Shown here in pieces: positions 10,613 to 22,600 of a stretch of 64,000 nt of DNA. The stretch's first letter is position 1. Every line of letters starts with the position of its first letter. A model generated the notes under the pieces. That model was not told where the DNA came from, searched no databases, and was given only the letters and a program-made list of their open reading frames with translations. The DNA comes from Hemileia vastatrix. Its lineage: Eukaryota > Basidiomycota > Pucciniomycetes > Pucciniales > Zaghouaniaceae. The position numbers and the translations under genes were made by a program. Location of the stretch: positions 27,291,650 through 27,355,649 of the forward strand of contig JASXTE010000014.1 of assembly GCA_030280995.1 (NCBI GenBank), written 5' to 3'.

Positions 10613-11760
10613 CTATTAAGTTATCTCTTTTTAAAAAAACTCTCAAAGCACTAATCAAATATTTATACCTAGCTTTTTCTTCTTTCATTTCCAAGTACTC
10701 TGAAATATCAATATCAAAAAATTAAGCTTTTCTATAGCATGAAAAATTCTAGTGCTGATTTGAATAGAAGAACCTATCCTTGTGAAGCCATGAATTTCGT
10801 GACATCTTGAGGTAAAATGCCTCAGTTGATTGGCAGGCCATAACGTCACCTTTATTCCATTAGTTGCTTCAAAGTTGATTTTACTTCGAATTTCGGGAAA
10901 CATAAGTTCTCCACCTGTTTGTCGTGGTTGGGTCATATCATACTTCATATGAATGGTATTGTTTTCTGTATCTTTAGGAAAAAATATTCCTAAAGTATAC
11001 TCACTTGCATCCTTATCACAATGAACCTCATTGGAGAACCCATTACCATTTTCTCCAGATGTCCAAGTTAAATTACTAGCAAACGGTACACCCTCTTCTT
11101 CACTATAAACTTTTGAAAATCCAGGAATACCAAGTTTTGCACAAAGATTAGTTGCCTTGTTGTACTTTACAGATGATATTTTTTAAAAAAATATTCAAAG
11201 TACATTGCAATCCTCTTCATTTGTTTTTTATATTCATCCGTGCGTACAATATTATCAGTTTATTCATCTGCAAGTAAAAGAATTCAAAAATTAAGTATTT
11301 AAATTAAAAAAAGTGATACTTACAAATATATAAAGATTTCTTCCTATCTAAAATAAAGCCACCACCAAACATTTTTCCAAAACCACCAGCTCTTTGATGA
11401 TAACCATTATTTGTAATTTAATGTTCACAGTAAGAAAGATCATTAATGCATTGCACCGTAGCTTCTAACATATCTAGTTCTTTGAGCTCATGAATTTCAA
11501 AAGTCTGCACAAGAACATTAGGTATTAAGACACCTTTTGGTTTATAAATACTACAACCAGGAAAAAAATTGTAATAATTATTGCAATCTGTCATATTATT
11601 TGCATAAGATCATGCGTAGAAATTTGGCTTCTTCCCATTTGTATCCATTCCAAGAGCATTTACAAGTTTCATTCCAGTAGCAATGTCTTTCACCCACCTA
11701 TTGTTAGAGTTCTACCCTGGCCGTTTTTTTTCAAATTGTTACTCATTGATGGTTCAATCC
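10613..11760 (-). pseudogene. TET/JBP-like 2OG-Fe(II) dioxygenase pseudogene (main part)
   Basis: Read on the minus strand. An exon from about 11760 (NLKKNGQGRT, RWVKDIATGMKLVNALGMD) continues to a GTAAGT donor; intron 11268-11323 (56 bp, TTGCAG acceptor); then an exon holding the catalytic core. Core features: FSNEVHCDKD (the H-x-D iron site), a Gly-Gly block TGGELMFPEI, INFEATNGIKVTLWP, a distal His region (HFTS, HEIH), and FTRIGSSIQIS with the conserved Arg. This order matches the fungal TET/JBP-like family, which oxidises 5-methylcytosine or thymine in known members. Decay: TGA in NFYA-stop-SYANN, TAA after YCEH, TAA after the intron, a shift before KYNKATNL and one after AIEKLNF. The C-terminal end continues at 2034-1969 beyond element A. 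Family assignment is from remembered motif order; substrate is not shown. Confidence 0.75.
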
Positions 11761-13345
11761 TAAGAGAAATCAATTTTGATTTAAAATAGAAAAAAATCAA
11801 AAATTAGAAAATAGTAACAGAATTTCAATTATCAGTCAATGATACCTTTAACTTTATCATATCTTTAATATTAGAAATACAAAAGTTAACATATCTACAT
11901 ATTAGTAAATTTATATACTTTTTCTTTATTTCAAATATTAAGAAAGTGTTTCAAAGGTATAATTTATTAAATTATACATATAAAGAGTATAGCTTTATCC
12001 TGTATGCATTCAGCAAGTACGAGATTGGGCTCTACACTTAATATTAATAATATAATGAAAGTATAACTCCAATACACTAGTAATATTAAAAAAATTACAG
12101 AATTATCATATCCACATATATAAAATGAAAAATCTTGCTCTGACCAATATATTGACTTAAGAAAGTTATACTTCAATAAATTATTAATTTTTATATTGTA
12201 GCATTGTCCTGTATGCTTTCAGCAAGTACAAGACTTTGAAACAACTTAAAAATCAATAAATTAAAGTTAAAGTACAAACAATCTAATTATTTTTATGAAA
12301 AGAAAAACATTATCCTGTATGCTTTCAGCAAGTACGAGATGATGTTTTACTTTTCATATTAATAATATAATGGTTGAGAAAGTATTAAAGAAATATAGAA
12401 AAATGATAAGAAAAACATGAACATATGTGTCTATAAAATCTTCTTCCATTTGTAGCTAATTAATCAAAATTAATTATAAAGTTTATTTTATAATTACTGT
12501 TTTAAAAAATAAATGGTTAGATAAATAAATTGAACATTTTTGATAAGTAATAAAGAAAAGTAAATTGACAAACAAATAAAAAAACTTTAAGTTAACTGAA
12601 AAAGAATTTTTTTTATAATGAATCGAAAGGGTACAGTAAAAGATACCATAAAAATAAATTCAGAATTAGAATCATTAGATTAACTTGTCAAAAGTTTAAA
12701 AAAGAGTAACAAACCAAAATGATATGAAATGCAATAGAAAGAAGAATTTGCTTACCGGTAATCAGATAAGGTGAATAAAATAGTACCAATAATTCAAAAT
12801 GATAAAGCAAAAATATGATTGATAATTTTTGAAAAAGGTAAGTGAGAAAGAGAAAGGAAAAATAAATTAGGTGGCAAACAGATGTAGATATCATGAATTC
12901 TCACTGATCTCATTTTCAAAAAAATGCAGCTCTCCAAGTCATATGATAAACTTCATCTAAATTCCAAGAATAATGTTGCCAAGGCACTGTACACAGCATG
13001 ATCATTTTTTCCTATGCATATACTAATTCCAGCTAGAATTTACTTGGCTGCATGTTGTACAGCTGAACATTTGTGGAACGCTGAATTTCACATCTAAAAA
13101 TAATTGACTCCACATAATTCTAGCTACCATGTTTCACGTAGCTAAAAAACATACACTCATCACATTTAAATTTACATTGCGACAAAATTAATTCATTTTT
13201 GAATTTTTTTAAAGGGAACTAAAATGTGCACCACCTATTTCTAAAATATGAACCTCCCCACCATATTAAATTGGTAGATTTTTAATTGTGCAATTTTTAT
13301 GCCTTGGCCTTTTTGCTGATCTTACTTGGCTCAAAATATCAAAAC
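11761..13345. other. AT-rich non-coding stretch upstream of the TET-like pseudogene
   Basis: No ORF with coding character. It holds three dispersed copies of a 30-bp sequence (separate entry). It might contain further decayed upstream exons of the minus-strand gene; none could be defined. Confidence 0.5.
11997..12342 (-). repeat. Three spaced copies of a 30-bp unit
   Basis: The plus-strand core TCCTGTATGCTTTCAGCAAG occurs near 11998, 12208 and 12312 (the first with one change). On the minus strand each reads in one frame as VLAESIQD (AECIQD in the first). The flanking sequence is not obviously duplicated. It could be a repeated micro-exon or splice-acceptor block (each ends ATACAG before GA) of the minus-strand gene, or a short dispersed repeat. 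Confidence 0.65.
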
Positions 13346-13351
13346 ATGGCC

Positions 13352-14086
13352 AATGTTGCTGAAAGCAACATTTGATTTTGTTTCTATGTGTATCAATGGA
13401 AGGCCGTTTATAACCGGCTGCAGAGCATTGTATATCTTTTTGAACAAATTTTTATTTATTTATGTATTTTAATTAGATAATTTACTTTTTATTGCAGCCA
13501 GATTTATACTGGCTGCTTTTTGGAAAGCTTAATTTATGACCCAAGCCTTTGAAATTGGCTTGGGTCCCTTACATTGCAATTTAGTACTTCCAGCCAGGTT
13601 TCCCCTGGCTGGAAGTGTCTCTTTCAGACAATCAAAGTCACTAAAAGCGACTTTGATTGCTTGCTGTAACATTTGCCACCCTCCCAGCCAATTTACTAGG
13701 CTGGGAGGTGGCCAAAGCTGTGTGCAACACACATTGCAAAATTGCTTCCATATCTCATGCAGCTGATATTAAGTTAGCTGCATGCAGTGCATTGCACAGC
13801 CATTTTTTTTCTGGCTGTGCAATGCACACAGAGAAACCAAAGTCCCTGCAAGGGACTTTGGTCTCTAAAGTGGAAGTGACTTTCCCTACCAGGTGCAAAC
13901 TGGTGGGAAAGTGAGAGACAAGTTAGACTGAAGTTGTTTGAAAGCAACTTCAGTCTTAAAAACATTAAAAATCATTAAAAAAAATGAGAAAGCTAGAAAA
14001 AAAAATTAAAATTAAAATTTGAGTATAAGAAAAAAAATAAGTGCTAGTGATACCAAAACCCTAAGCCAATTTCATTTGGCTTGGTT
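13352..14086. repeat. Array of about 14 consecutive distinct hairpins
   Basis: Successive inverted repeats, each of different sequence, nearly abutting: 13352-13372, 13403-13418 (weak), 13494-13516, 13539-13565, 13586-13616, 13629-13659, 13675-13712, 13719-13733, 13757-13783, 13787-13827, 13836-13862, 13879-13912, 13925-13956, 14057-14086. Stems are 6-16 bp, mostly perfect, with loops of 3-11 nt. The longest is 16 bp (GTGCATTGCACAGCCA at 13787 with its complement at 13812). Stems are richer in GC than the surroundings. No ORF with coding character or terminal repeat was found around them. What made them is unknown. Confidence 0.85.
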
Positions 14087-14788
14087 ATTTAATAATTATT
14101 TTTTAATACATTAAGTTTAAAATTAAAACACCATGAAATATATGAAATTTTTTTATATGAATATTATAAATTACATTTACCTCTTTCTCATAATTATATT
14201 TATAATTTTGTTTTTTTAATTTTTGACTTTTAAGTTGATTTTTTGGAAATACAAAATTAAATTTTCAACTAAATTTTATAGTAAGGTAAAAATAATTATA
14301 AATTTGACATTTTGTAATTGAATAATGAAAAAAATTTAAAATTTATTAAAAAAATATTTTTTTTAGAAGAATACCAATATTTTAAGGGTAGAAATATGGT
14401 GCAAATTTTAAGTAAAAAAATTATATTTTTTTTGTGAGGGGTTATTTCTATTTTTGTAAATATTTTTCAAAAAAATTCATTAAATACTGAATTTAATTAC
14501 TTTGTAACTCAAATTTTTTGTAAAATAATTTAAATTGAAATAATAATATTGATATATTTGATATAAAATTTGAATTGGTAATATTAACGTCTCTTTAAGT
14601 AAATTTGAAAATCATTAAAAAAGACCATGTTGATAAGTACTTCATTTTTGATATACAATGGTTATATGTATATCTTATATATATTTCTTGAGTGTTATTT
14701 TTATATACATTCAATAAAATTTGTAATATACAATTCCATTTAATCATTAATTATTGTTCAACTAAGTTATAACAACTTCATATTTAAT
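14087..14788. other. AT-rich non-coding flank of element B
   Basis: Very AT-rich, with homopolymer runs; no gene, repeat or RNA recognised. Confidence 0.6.
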
Positions 14789-14793
14789 ACCAG
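14789..14793. repeat. Left target-site duplication of element B (ACCAG)
   Basis: ACCAG directly precedes TGTCAGCC at 14794; the same five bases follow the 3' LTR at 33124-33128. Confidence 0.9.
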
Positions 14794-15591
14794 TGTCAGC
14801 CAGGCTACTAGACTTACCCGGTAAAATAATTAATTATTTTAATGAGTTGAAGCCACACCTTTCTTCTTAATAATAATTATTTATTTACTTACTTAATTAG
14901 TACTTACAATTAACTAAGTTAAGTACAATAAGTAGTATAAATAAATAATATAAATAAAATGTCCCTTACAATTTTACTCCCTAACACCGTGCTCAAAAGT
15001 ATATGTCAAAGGGAATAAAATTAATAATACATTTATAATATAAAAACTTTAAAACAATTATATTACCTTAGTGAGAGATCTGAAATCCCGTGAAAGTAAT
15101 ATAATTGATTATTTATTGTGTAATAATTGTGACAGTCCAAGGAATTCAAACTTTGTTGCTAATAAATTTGATGCCCTTGTTGACGTACTAATTTATTACT
15201 TTCTTATGTCATTTATGTACTCCTTTTTCTTGTCATTCTTTTCTCTCACACTCACAGTAGACGGTATAAATTCCTTACATTTTATTTTCTCATATTTTGC
15301 CTATAAAAGGCCTCTGATTTTGTGCTTTTCAAACCATTCTTTTATCACACTACTTTTATTACCAAGTATTACAACACAAAACTTATATTTTATATTTTAT
15401 CACATTAGTATTTACCATAGCATAATTCTAATCAATAGACTATAACAATATTAAAAATCTACCTCTTTTATTTGAGTAATAAATCACTTAGATTAAGAAA
15501 TACGTACAAATCTTTGAGAGTCCATTTAAAACCTTTAAAATCCTTGAAAAACTCCGTACCAAATCTTCCAGACCAAAAGCATACCTTGACA
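14794..15591 (+). repeat. 5' LTR of element B
   Basis: 798 bp, TGTCAGCCAGG to CTTGACA. TATAAAA at 15302-15308 (GCCTATAAAAGGCC, itself a palindrome) is the likely core promoter. A 124-codon open frame inside is not considered a gene. Confidence 0.92.
15302..15308 (+). promoter_or_regulatory. TATA-like box in LTR of B
   Basis: TATAAAA inside the GC-flanked palindrome GGCCTTTTATAGGC (minus-strand reading), retained in the 3' LTR at about 32834. Confidence 0.55.
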
Positions 15592-15606
15592 ATTGGAGGC
15601 CTTTCC
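15592..15606 (+). other. Probable primer-binding site of element B
   Basis: ATTGGAGGCCTTTCC starts directly after the LTR. Element C has ATTGGGGGCCTTTCC at the same place although the leaders otherwise differ, which fits a shared minus-strand primer. The tRNA used was not identified. Confidence 0.55.
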
Positions 15607-16627
15607 AAATTATCAACGGCGCAATGATATTTGAGGTGTAATCAAGGGGACCATCGGTGTGCGAGTACCTGTAAAGGACGAGAGAGCGAGAAAACGACAA
15701 ACGTCATACGTCACGTGACAATAATTTTTGCTGCAAACAGGAATCGAACCGCGCTCCAAAAATTAAGTTCATATACTGACTAAATGTCGTATATATTGTG
15801 GTAATTATTGATATTACTATCTGTGGGTTACTTTGCACTCTTCATTTGCTACATATTTCCTTTTACTCAGCACTCTGTAAGTGACATTAAATTGCTCATT
15901 TTACAGGGGGAGGTGTCTGGTAATTGGATTTTATTTTTATTATTATATTTTTTTTTATTTTTCCTGGTTGACCATAATAGAGAAATAAGTGTTCTTAGTC
16001 CCAGAGGTAATAAAATAATTATATTTTAATATTAATTATTATAATCTTTTCAGTTGACATTTGTCCTGATTAATTTAATTGTTCCAATTGACAAATTGTT
16101 CTGACAATAATATTTTTAATTAATATATAATTAATATTTAATTAATTCAGTTGACTTTCAGTCCTGGTAGTTCAATAAATATTTCAATTAATAAAACTCA
16201 TATTATATTATTTCAGTTGACATTAAGTCCTGGTAATTAAGTGATCAAGCTTAATAAAATTTTAAAATAAAAATTCATATCTAATTACTTCAGTTGACAT
16301 TAAGTCCTAGTAGTTAAGTTATCAGTTTAATAAAATTTTCTTAAATTAATAAAGTTTCATATTTGATTACTTCAGTTGACAATAAGTCCATTTAAATCCT
16401 GAAAATAATTAATTAAAAATTATTAATAAAAATTCTAATTTATTTCTACAGTTGATTAGATTATAATCCTGGTTTTAAATTTTTTTTATTAATAAATTAA
16501 TTTAATTTAAGTTGATTTTTATCCTGAAAAAGATTTTTTTATTTTAATTTTTTTTTAAAAATAAAAATCAAAAATAAAGACTAATTAATCTTATTGTCTC
16601 TTTTCTTCATTTCAGTAAAATCTTAAA
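15607..16627 (+). other. Leader of element B, no gene
   Basis: About 1 kb of AT-rich untranslated leader. Around 15733-15746 a minus-strand GGTTCGATTCC (a tRNA B-box-like string) occurs without a tRNA fold. The 3' half carries the spaced CAG-TTGAC...TCCTG repeats listed separately. Confidence 0.6.
16048..16526 (+). repeat. Eight spaced leader repeats (CAG TTGAC...TCCTG)
   Basis: Units at about 16051, 16087 (poor), 16148, 16214, 16291, 16373, 16449 and 16509. The best form is TTTCAG, then TTGACATTAAGTCCTG, then GTAATT. Spacing is 60-85 bp with AT-rich filler. Each unit looks like a 3' splice site, a 15-20 nt micro-exon and a 5' splice site; whether any is spliced is unknown. Confidence 0.65.
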
Positions 16628-19600
16628 ATGACTGACCAAAGTGGTTCTGCTGCATGTGAAGAAGAACTGGACTTGATTGATTATGATGAGCCTACTTCTG
16701 TAAGTTCTCCTTTAACAAGAAGAATTTCTCAGACTAATAAATCCTTGCCCCAAACAGGATGTAGAGATGGAAGAAGTAGAAATCCTAGTGGACACATCTC
16801 AGGATCAGAAGCCTATGTTAAACCCACCAGAAGAGCTTCCAAAAGGCTTCAGGATAAAAAAGATGCCATTGTCTCAGCAGGTAAAGAATCTGTCAACTCA
16901 CATAAAGGAGCTAAGGACAGAAAACTTGAGACTAAAGGTAAGGGTAGATGCTTTGGAAGAAAAGGTGAGAAGAACAGATACTTTTCTTCAAGAGAAGAAG
17001 AAACCTCTTCCTCCCAGGGATCAACAACAATTGGCTCCCCAGTCCCAAGAGAATTTGGAAGTGTCCAAGTGGCAGTGGGACTGGTTAAACACTCAGTGGA
17101 ACTACCTGTCTCAAAATCAGCATCAGTTACCTCAGGAAGGTCCATCAAGGCCCAACCAGGTCAACCCCACTCCTCCCCACCCTTATCAAGGAGGCAAAAG
17201 AAGAAGAAAGCCCAATATGGTGATATCCAGCAAACCCTGGTACGTCCCTCTATTGATTCTCAAGTGCCTTTTCTTGTGGCTGATTCTGTTCTTTCATGTA
17301 AATCTGAGAGGGAAGAAGACACCTTGAGACCAGTAGAGGCTGGGAGCAGTAGACAGATAAATCATGTATCTAATCCATTACTTTTAATTTATACCTCAAT
17401 GATTAACCCTGATATGGCTGTAATTGATGAAACTCTTGACCCAGAGCTCTATGAGAGTCTGGAAAGTTACTCAGTTTCCTTATTGAGAAACACTGCAGAT
17501 GTAGCAAGAGTTAATGATGAGTACTTGAGAGATATTATTGCAAAACAAAATCATATAATGAACAATATGCAATTGACTCAGAGATATAATAGTTTTTTAA
17601 CTGATCAGGGTTATCAAGCATTAAGAAGTGAATCACAGAGAAACTCTGATGAATTGTCTCATTACAAGGCAACCCATGAAAAGAAAGTTGCTTTATGGCA
17701 AAATTTAAAAAATGATTTGTCTAAACTAAAAGATACTGTATCTACCTGTTTCCAGGAGGTGGAGATAGATAAGATAATTCTGAAAAGATTGAATGACCAT
17801 TTTTCATCTTTTCAAAATAAAAATCAGTTATCTTTTGCAACTATCAATTAGAGTTTATCTAGTCTTCCAAGAATGAAAACAAGACTAACAACCATTGAAG
17901 AAAAATTGAACTCATTGTTGAATGACCAGAAATATTCTGACATTTCTGTGAAGGAACATATAGTGCAGGATGCTAAAATAGTACCTGTGGCTAGTTCATC
18001 TAAAGTAAAAATAGCTCCAGAAATACCTGTTGATAACACTGAGTTTCCATCAAAGACTGATGATGCACCAGGATCTTCAACAGAGGGATTGAACAATGAG
18101 ATTACAGCCTAATTGGAGAAGTTACAGCTGCTTCTTACTCAGAAACAAGCTAGTACTAAGGAAACTCCTTCAAATCAAAAGAATTGGCCAAAACTTGACC
18201 AATATTCAATATTTGATGGTGATTCTTCTTCTGATTGGCAACAATTTATTTGCAGAATTGATAACTTAAAAAACTCTTACAAACTCCCAGATGAGGAAGT
18301 TGTGTCTGAGTTAATTTCTTTATTTACCAATGTAGCCCTTATGTGGTATGAATCTGTCCTATTAGATGGGAATGATTACTCATGGGAGGATTGGAAGAAA
18401 TTAATTAAAGCACAATTTGGGGGCTCCAAGTTTAGGATGGCTCAACAAAGGCAGTATGAGGAAGCTAAATATAGTTCTTCTACTTATAAACCTATTGAGT
18501 TCTTAATGAAACTTGTTAAAATCTTAAGAGCTATGGACCCAAAAATGGAGTTTGACTTATGGAAGGACAGGATCCTCTATAAATTACCAATGTCTTTGAG
18601 AGACTTGATAGTGGCTAGGACTGAGTTCTCCAGAGAGCCCTCTTCTTTCATCAATACTTGTAATGAGATTCTTCTGAAAAACAAGTATGATTCCAGAAGA
18701 TTCATTCCTAGAACCACTTGGGAAAAACCCTCAACTTTTCAACAGAAACCTATGGAAAAAGTTGGGAAGCCTTCTGCCCCTGTTGCACCTAAAAAGTATG
18801 CAAAAAACACTTGTTTCAAGTGCAACAAACCTTGGCAGAAGGGCCATGTTTGTGACAAGAAGATTAATCTTGTAGAACAAACAGAGGAGCATGCTGATGA
18901 CACAGTAGCACTGGAGGATACTTCAAGTGAGTGTGCCAGAAATATTTCATATGAATCTCAACAAGAAATCTTGATGCTGGAAGAGGATATCCATTATTTA
19001 AATACTATTGATATTGATAATAATGATTTATCTACAGTTGAAGATGCTGAGATCATAAAGAACATTGAGGATAGCTCAATTATTATTGCCTCTCTCAAGG
19101 CACCAGTCTTGATCAATGGAACCAGCATTGAAGTTGTTCTGGATTCTGGAGCTGGAGGAAGTGTAGTATCTGAAAGAGCACTTGCTTCAGTAGATCAAGA
19201 CTATAAATCAAAACTGATGCCTATCATTTCTAAAAATTGGAGTGCGTATGGCTCTGTTTTGTCCCCCATTGGTAAATACAAAGCCACAGTGTTTTTTAAA
19301 TATAACCATGGTTTTGTAATATCAATTTGTGATTTTGTTGTCATGAAAAATGATAACTTGAGAAATTTGTTTATTGTAGGGAATGATATTTTAACCAAGT
19401 ATGGCATAAAATTGGATCCTTCAAACCAATGTTTCACAATGGGGATGAATGGGAAGAGAAAATTTAAGATTTCCTCCCCTAAAAAATTATTAAAACCAGA
19501 ATTGAACACATGTAATTCTGTGGTTCAATATAAAGGAAGATCTACAAAAGAAATGCATGCCCTTATGTCTGAAATTGACAATCCTTCTTTTGGAGAACAA

Positions 19601-22600
19601 TTTTCTTGTGAGGATAAAGATTCCATCATTAACTTGATAAAGTCTTTTCCTATGGCCTTCGCTCATGGGTCACATGAACTGGGATTAGTTAAAGAGGAAA
19701 TGAAACTTTCATTGTCTTGCCCATTAACTGATATAACACCTAGTTTAAAGAAGAAGCCTTATCCTGCTTCTCCCACAAAGAGAAAAGATATTGAAGACAA
19801 TATCTCTACCCTTTTAAAAATGAATATTATTGAAAAGGTAGTTAAAACACCTAAATATTGTGTTATCTCACCTGTCCTAATTATTTATGAGAAAGATAAA
19901 GCCAGGTTATGTGGTGATTATAGAGCACTAAACACTTATACTGTTGATGATATCTACCCTTTACCTAGAATTAGCTCTATACATGCTACTTTACAGGGAG
20001 CTAAATATATCAGCTGTTTGGATGGTAACAAAGGATATCACCAGGTACCTGTTGAGAAAAATTATCAGAATTTTCTTGATGATTGCTACTCATATGGGTA
20101 TTTATAAGTATATAAGGATGCCTTTTGGCCCTAAAAATGCCCCTTCAGTTTTCCAAAAAGTCATGGATAACACATTCCATCAAGAAATAATTAAAGGATG
20201 GCTGATGGTTTATATTGATGATATCATTATATTCTCAAAACCATTTGAGGACCATCTCAACCACCTGTGTAAAGTTTTCCAGAAAATGGATGAAATAAAT
20301 ATGACACTTGCCTTGAAGAAATGTAAATTTGGTTTCCATTCTTTAAAAGTTCTTGGTCATGTTGTTTCAGGCTTACAGATATGTGTTAACCAAAACAAAG
20401 TGGCAGCCATACAACAGGTGAAGGCTCCTACTACAGTTAGAGAGCTACAGAGTTTTTTGGGAATGTGTGGAAACTATAGATAGTATATTAAAAATTACCA
20501 AATCATAGCTTTACTTCTTACCCAATTAACTAGAAAGGATGTTGCTTTTGTCTGGAATAGTGAAAGACAAAGAGCCTTTGACACTATGAAACACTGTTTG
20601 ATGTCAGCACCAATTCTTGCTTTACCTGACTTTAATCAACCATTTGTTTTGTACACTGATGCCAGTTTCATTGGTCTTGGTGCTGCCCTCCATCAAAAAC
20701 AAGTGATAAATGATAAAGTTTCAGAAGTAGTAATTTGTTATATTTCAAGAACCTTGAGAAATAGTGAATTGAAATATGGTGCTACTCAACTGGAGTGTTT
20801 AGCTGTAGTGTGGGCCCTAGAAAATCTTCATTACTACCTAGATGACCAGAAATTTGAACTTGTCACTGACTGTAGTGCAGTTAAATCCCTTTTAAACTTG
20901 AAAACACCAAACAGACAGATGTTCAGATGGCAGTTGGCTGTTCAAGAATACAGAGGGAGAATGACAATTATTCATAGGGCTGGTATTGTTCACTCAAATG
21001 TGGATATGTTATCTAGGTTACCTTTACCAAATAATGACTCTAATCCTCCGTATGATCCTGAAGATGAAATTATTAATATACATGGGATATATGTGGTTGA
21101 TATGGAGGAAGAGCTATTACAGCTTATTCTGGATTCATATGATAAGGACACTGACTTGAAAAAGTTATGCACCATATTAAATGATCCAAAGAATGCTTCA
21201 ATACAAGCATTAATTAAAACCCTTCCACCAAAGTACCAAAAAGCTTTGGAAAAAGGTAAATTTTCAATTGATGAAGGATATCTATATTATAGAAGAAAGT
21301 TTAGTAATGTCATTGTTATTCCTCTTTCTATGAAAGAAATAATCTTGAAAATTTGTCATGATGACATATTAGCTGGACATTTTGATCTTGAAAAAACAAT
21401 GATCAGAATTAAGAACACTGTTTGGTGGGTTAATATGTCTGAAGACACAAAATTATATGTTGAGTCTTGTGATTCTTGCCAAAAATCAAAAAGATTAACT
21501 GGTAAAAGAGCAGGATTAATGCAACATATTGAACCTCCTGATGCACCATGGCAGATAATAAACATGGATTTTGTAACAGGATTACCTATTGCTGGTAAAG
21601 ACAGTTATAACTCTTGTTGGGTTATTGTGGACAGATTCACAAAAATGTGTAAATTTATCCCTACTCACAAGGATGTTTCCACTAAAGAATTAGCCTTCTT
21701 ATGGTGGTGTCATATGTTTAATACTGCTGGTTTTCCTAAATCCATAATCTCTGACAGAGACCTTAAATTTACTTCTGAATTTTGGATGTTTCTCATGGAT
21801 GTTTGTGGTTGTGATCTGAAACTTTCTACTGCCCATCACCCTCAGACTATTGGTTTAGCTGAAAGAATGATTCAGAATTTAGAGGACATGATAAGAAGAT
21901 ATTGTGCCTTTGGCCTTGAGTAGAAAGATAATGACAGATTTACTCATGATTGGGTTACCTTACTTCCTGGGTTAGAATTTGCTTATAATAGCACTGTTCA
22001 TTCTTTTACTCAAAGAAAGCCTTTTGAGCTCTGGCTTGGATATGTTCCAAATACTCCTGCCCAAATTCTCAATAACAAAATACTTAAATTGGATATACAT
22101 CCTTGTGTAAAATCTTTTCTTCAAATGCAAGAACTATGTAGAAATCATGCTCAAAAATGCATTGAAAAATCATTTGAATACGAGAAGAAAAGATGATACA
22201 AATCCCATAAAGAATAAACTTTTAAAAAGGGTGATGAAGTTTTGATTTCTACAGTCCACTTCAACTTACAAGGTAATAACAAATTGAAAGATCCATTTGT
22301 TGGTCCATTTGTTGTCAGAAGAATGATTGGAGATAATGCAGTTGAGGTTATTCTGTATTCTCTATATGACAGAAAACACCCTGTTCTTCCAATATCTCTT
22401 TTGAAACCTTTCACATCCAATAGTTATTTATTTCCAAAAAGGAGGGGAAGACCAAAGAAAACCCCAAATGAAATCACTGAAACAGCAGAAATTGAAAAAA
22501 TTCTAAATGACAGAATAGTCACTGCTGAAAAAGTTACAGAATACTTATTGAGATTCAAGAATAAATCATCTGAATATGATTCTTGGATACCTGGGAAGGA

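Noticed and set aside
13536..13965. Overlapping ORFs on both strands in the hairpin array
   Set aside because: Open on both strands because inverted repeats mirror each other; no codon bias or family similarity.
13352..14086. CRISPR-like array
   Set aside because: The inverted repeats are all different; there is no repeated unit with spacers, and the context is eukaryotic.
15071..15445. 124-codon ORF in the LTR of element B
   Set aside because: Hydrophobic, Phe/Leu/Ser-rich, within LTR; the 3' LTR copy is interrupted and no domain is recognisable.
15725..15755. tRNA-like tail on the minus strand (GGTTCGATTCC)
   Set aside because: Only the B-box-like string is present; the T stem does not pair and no D arm or anticodon arm is found upstream.
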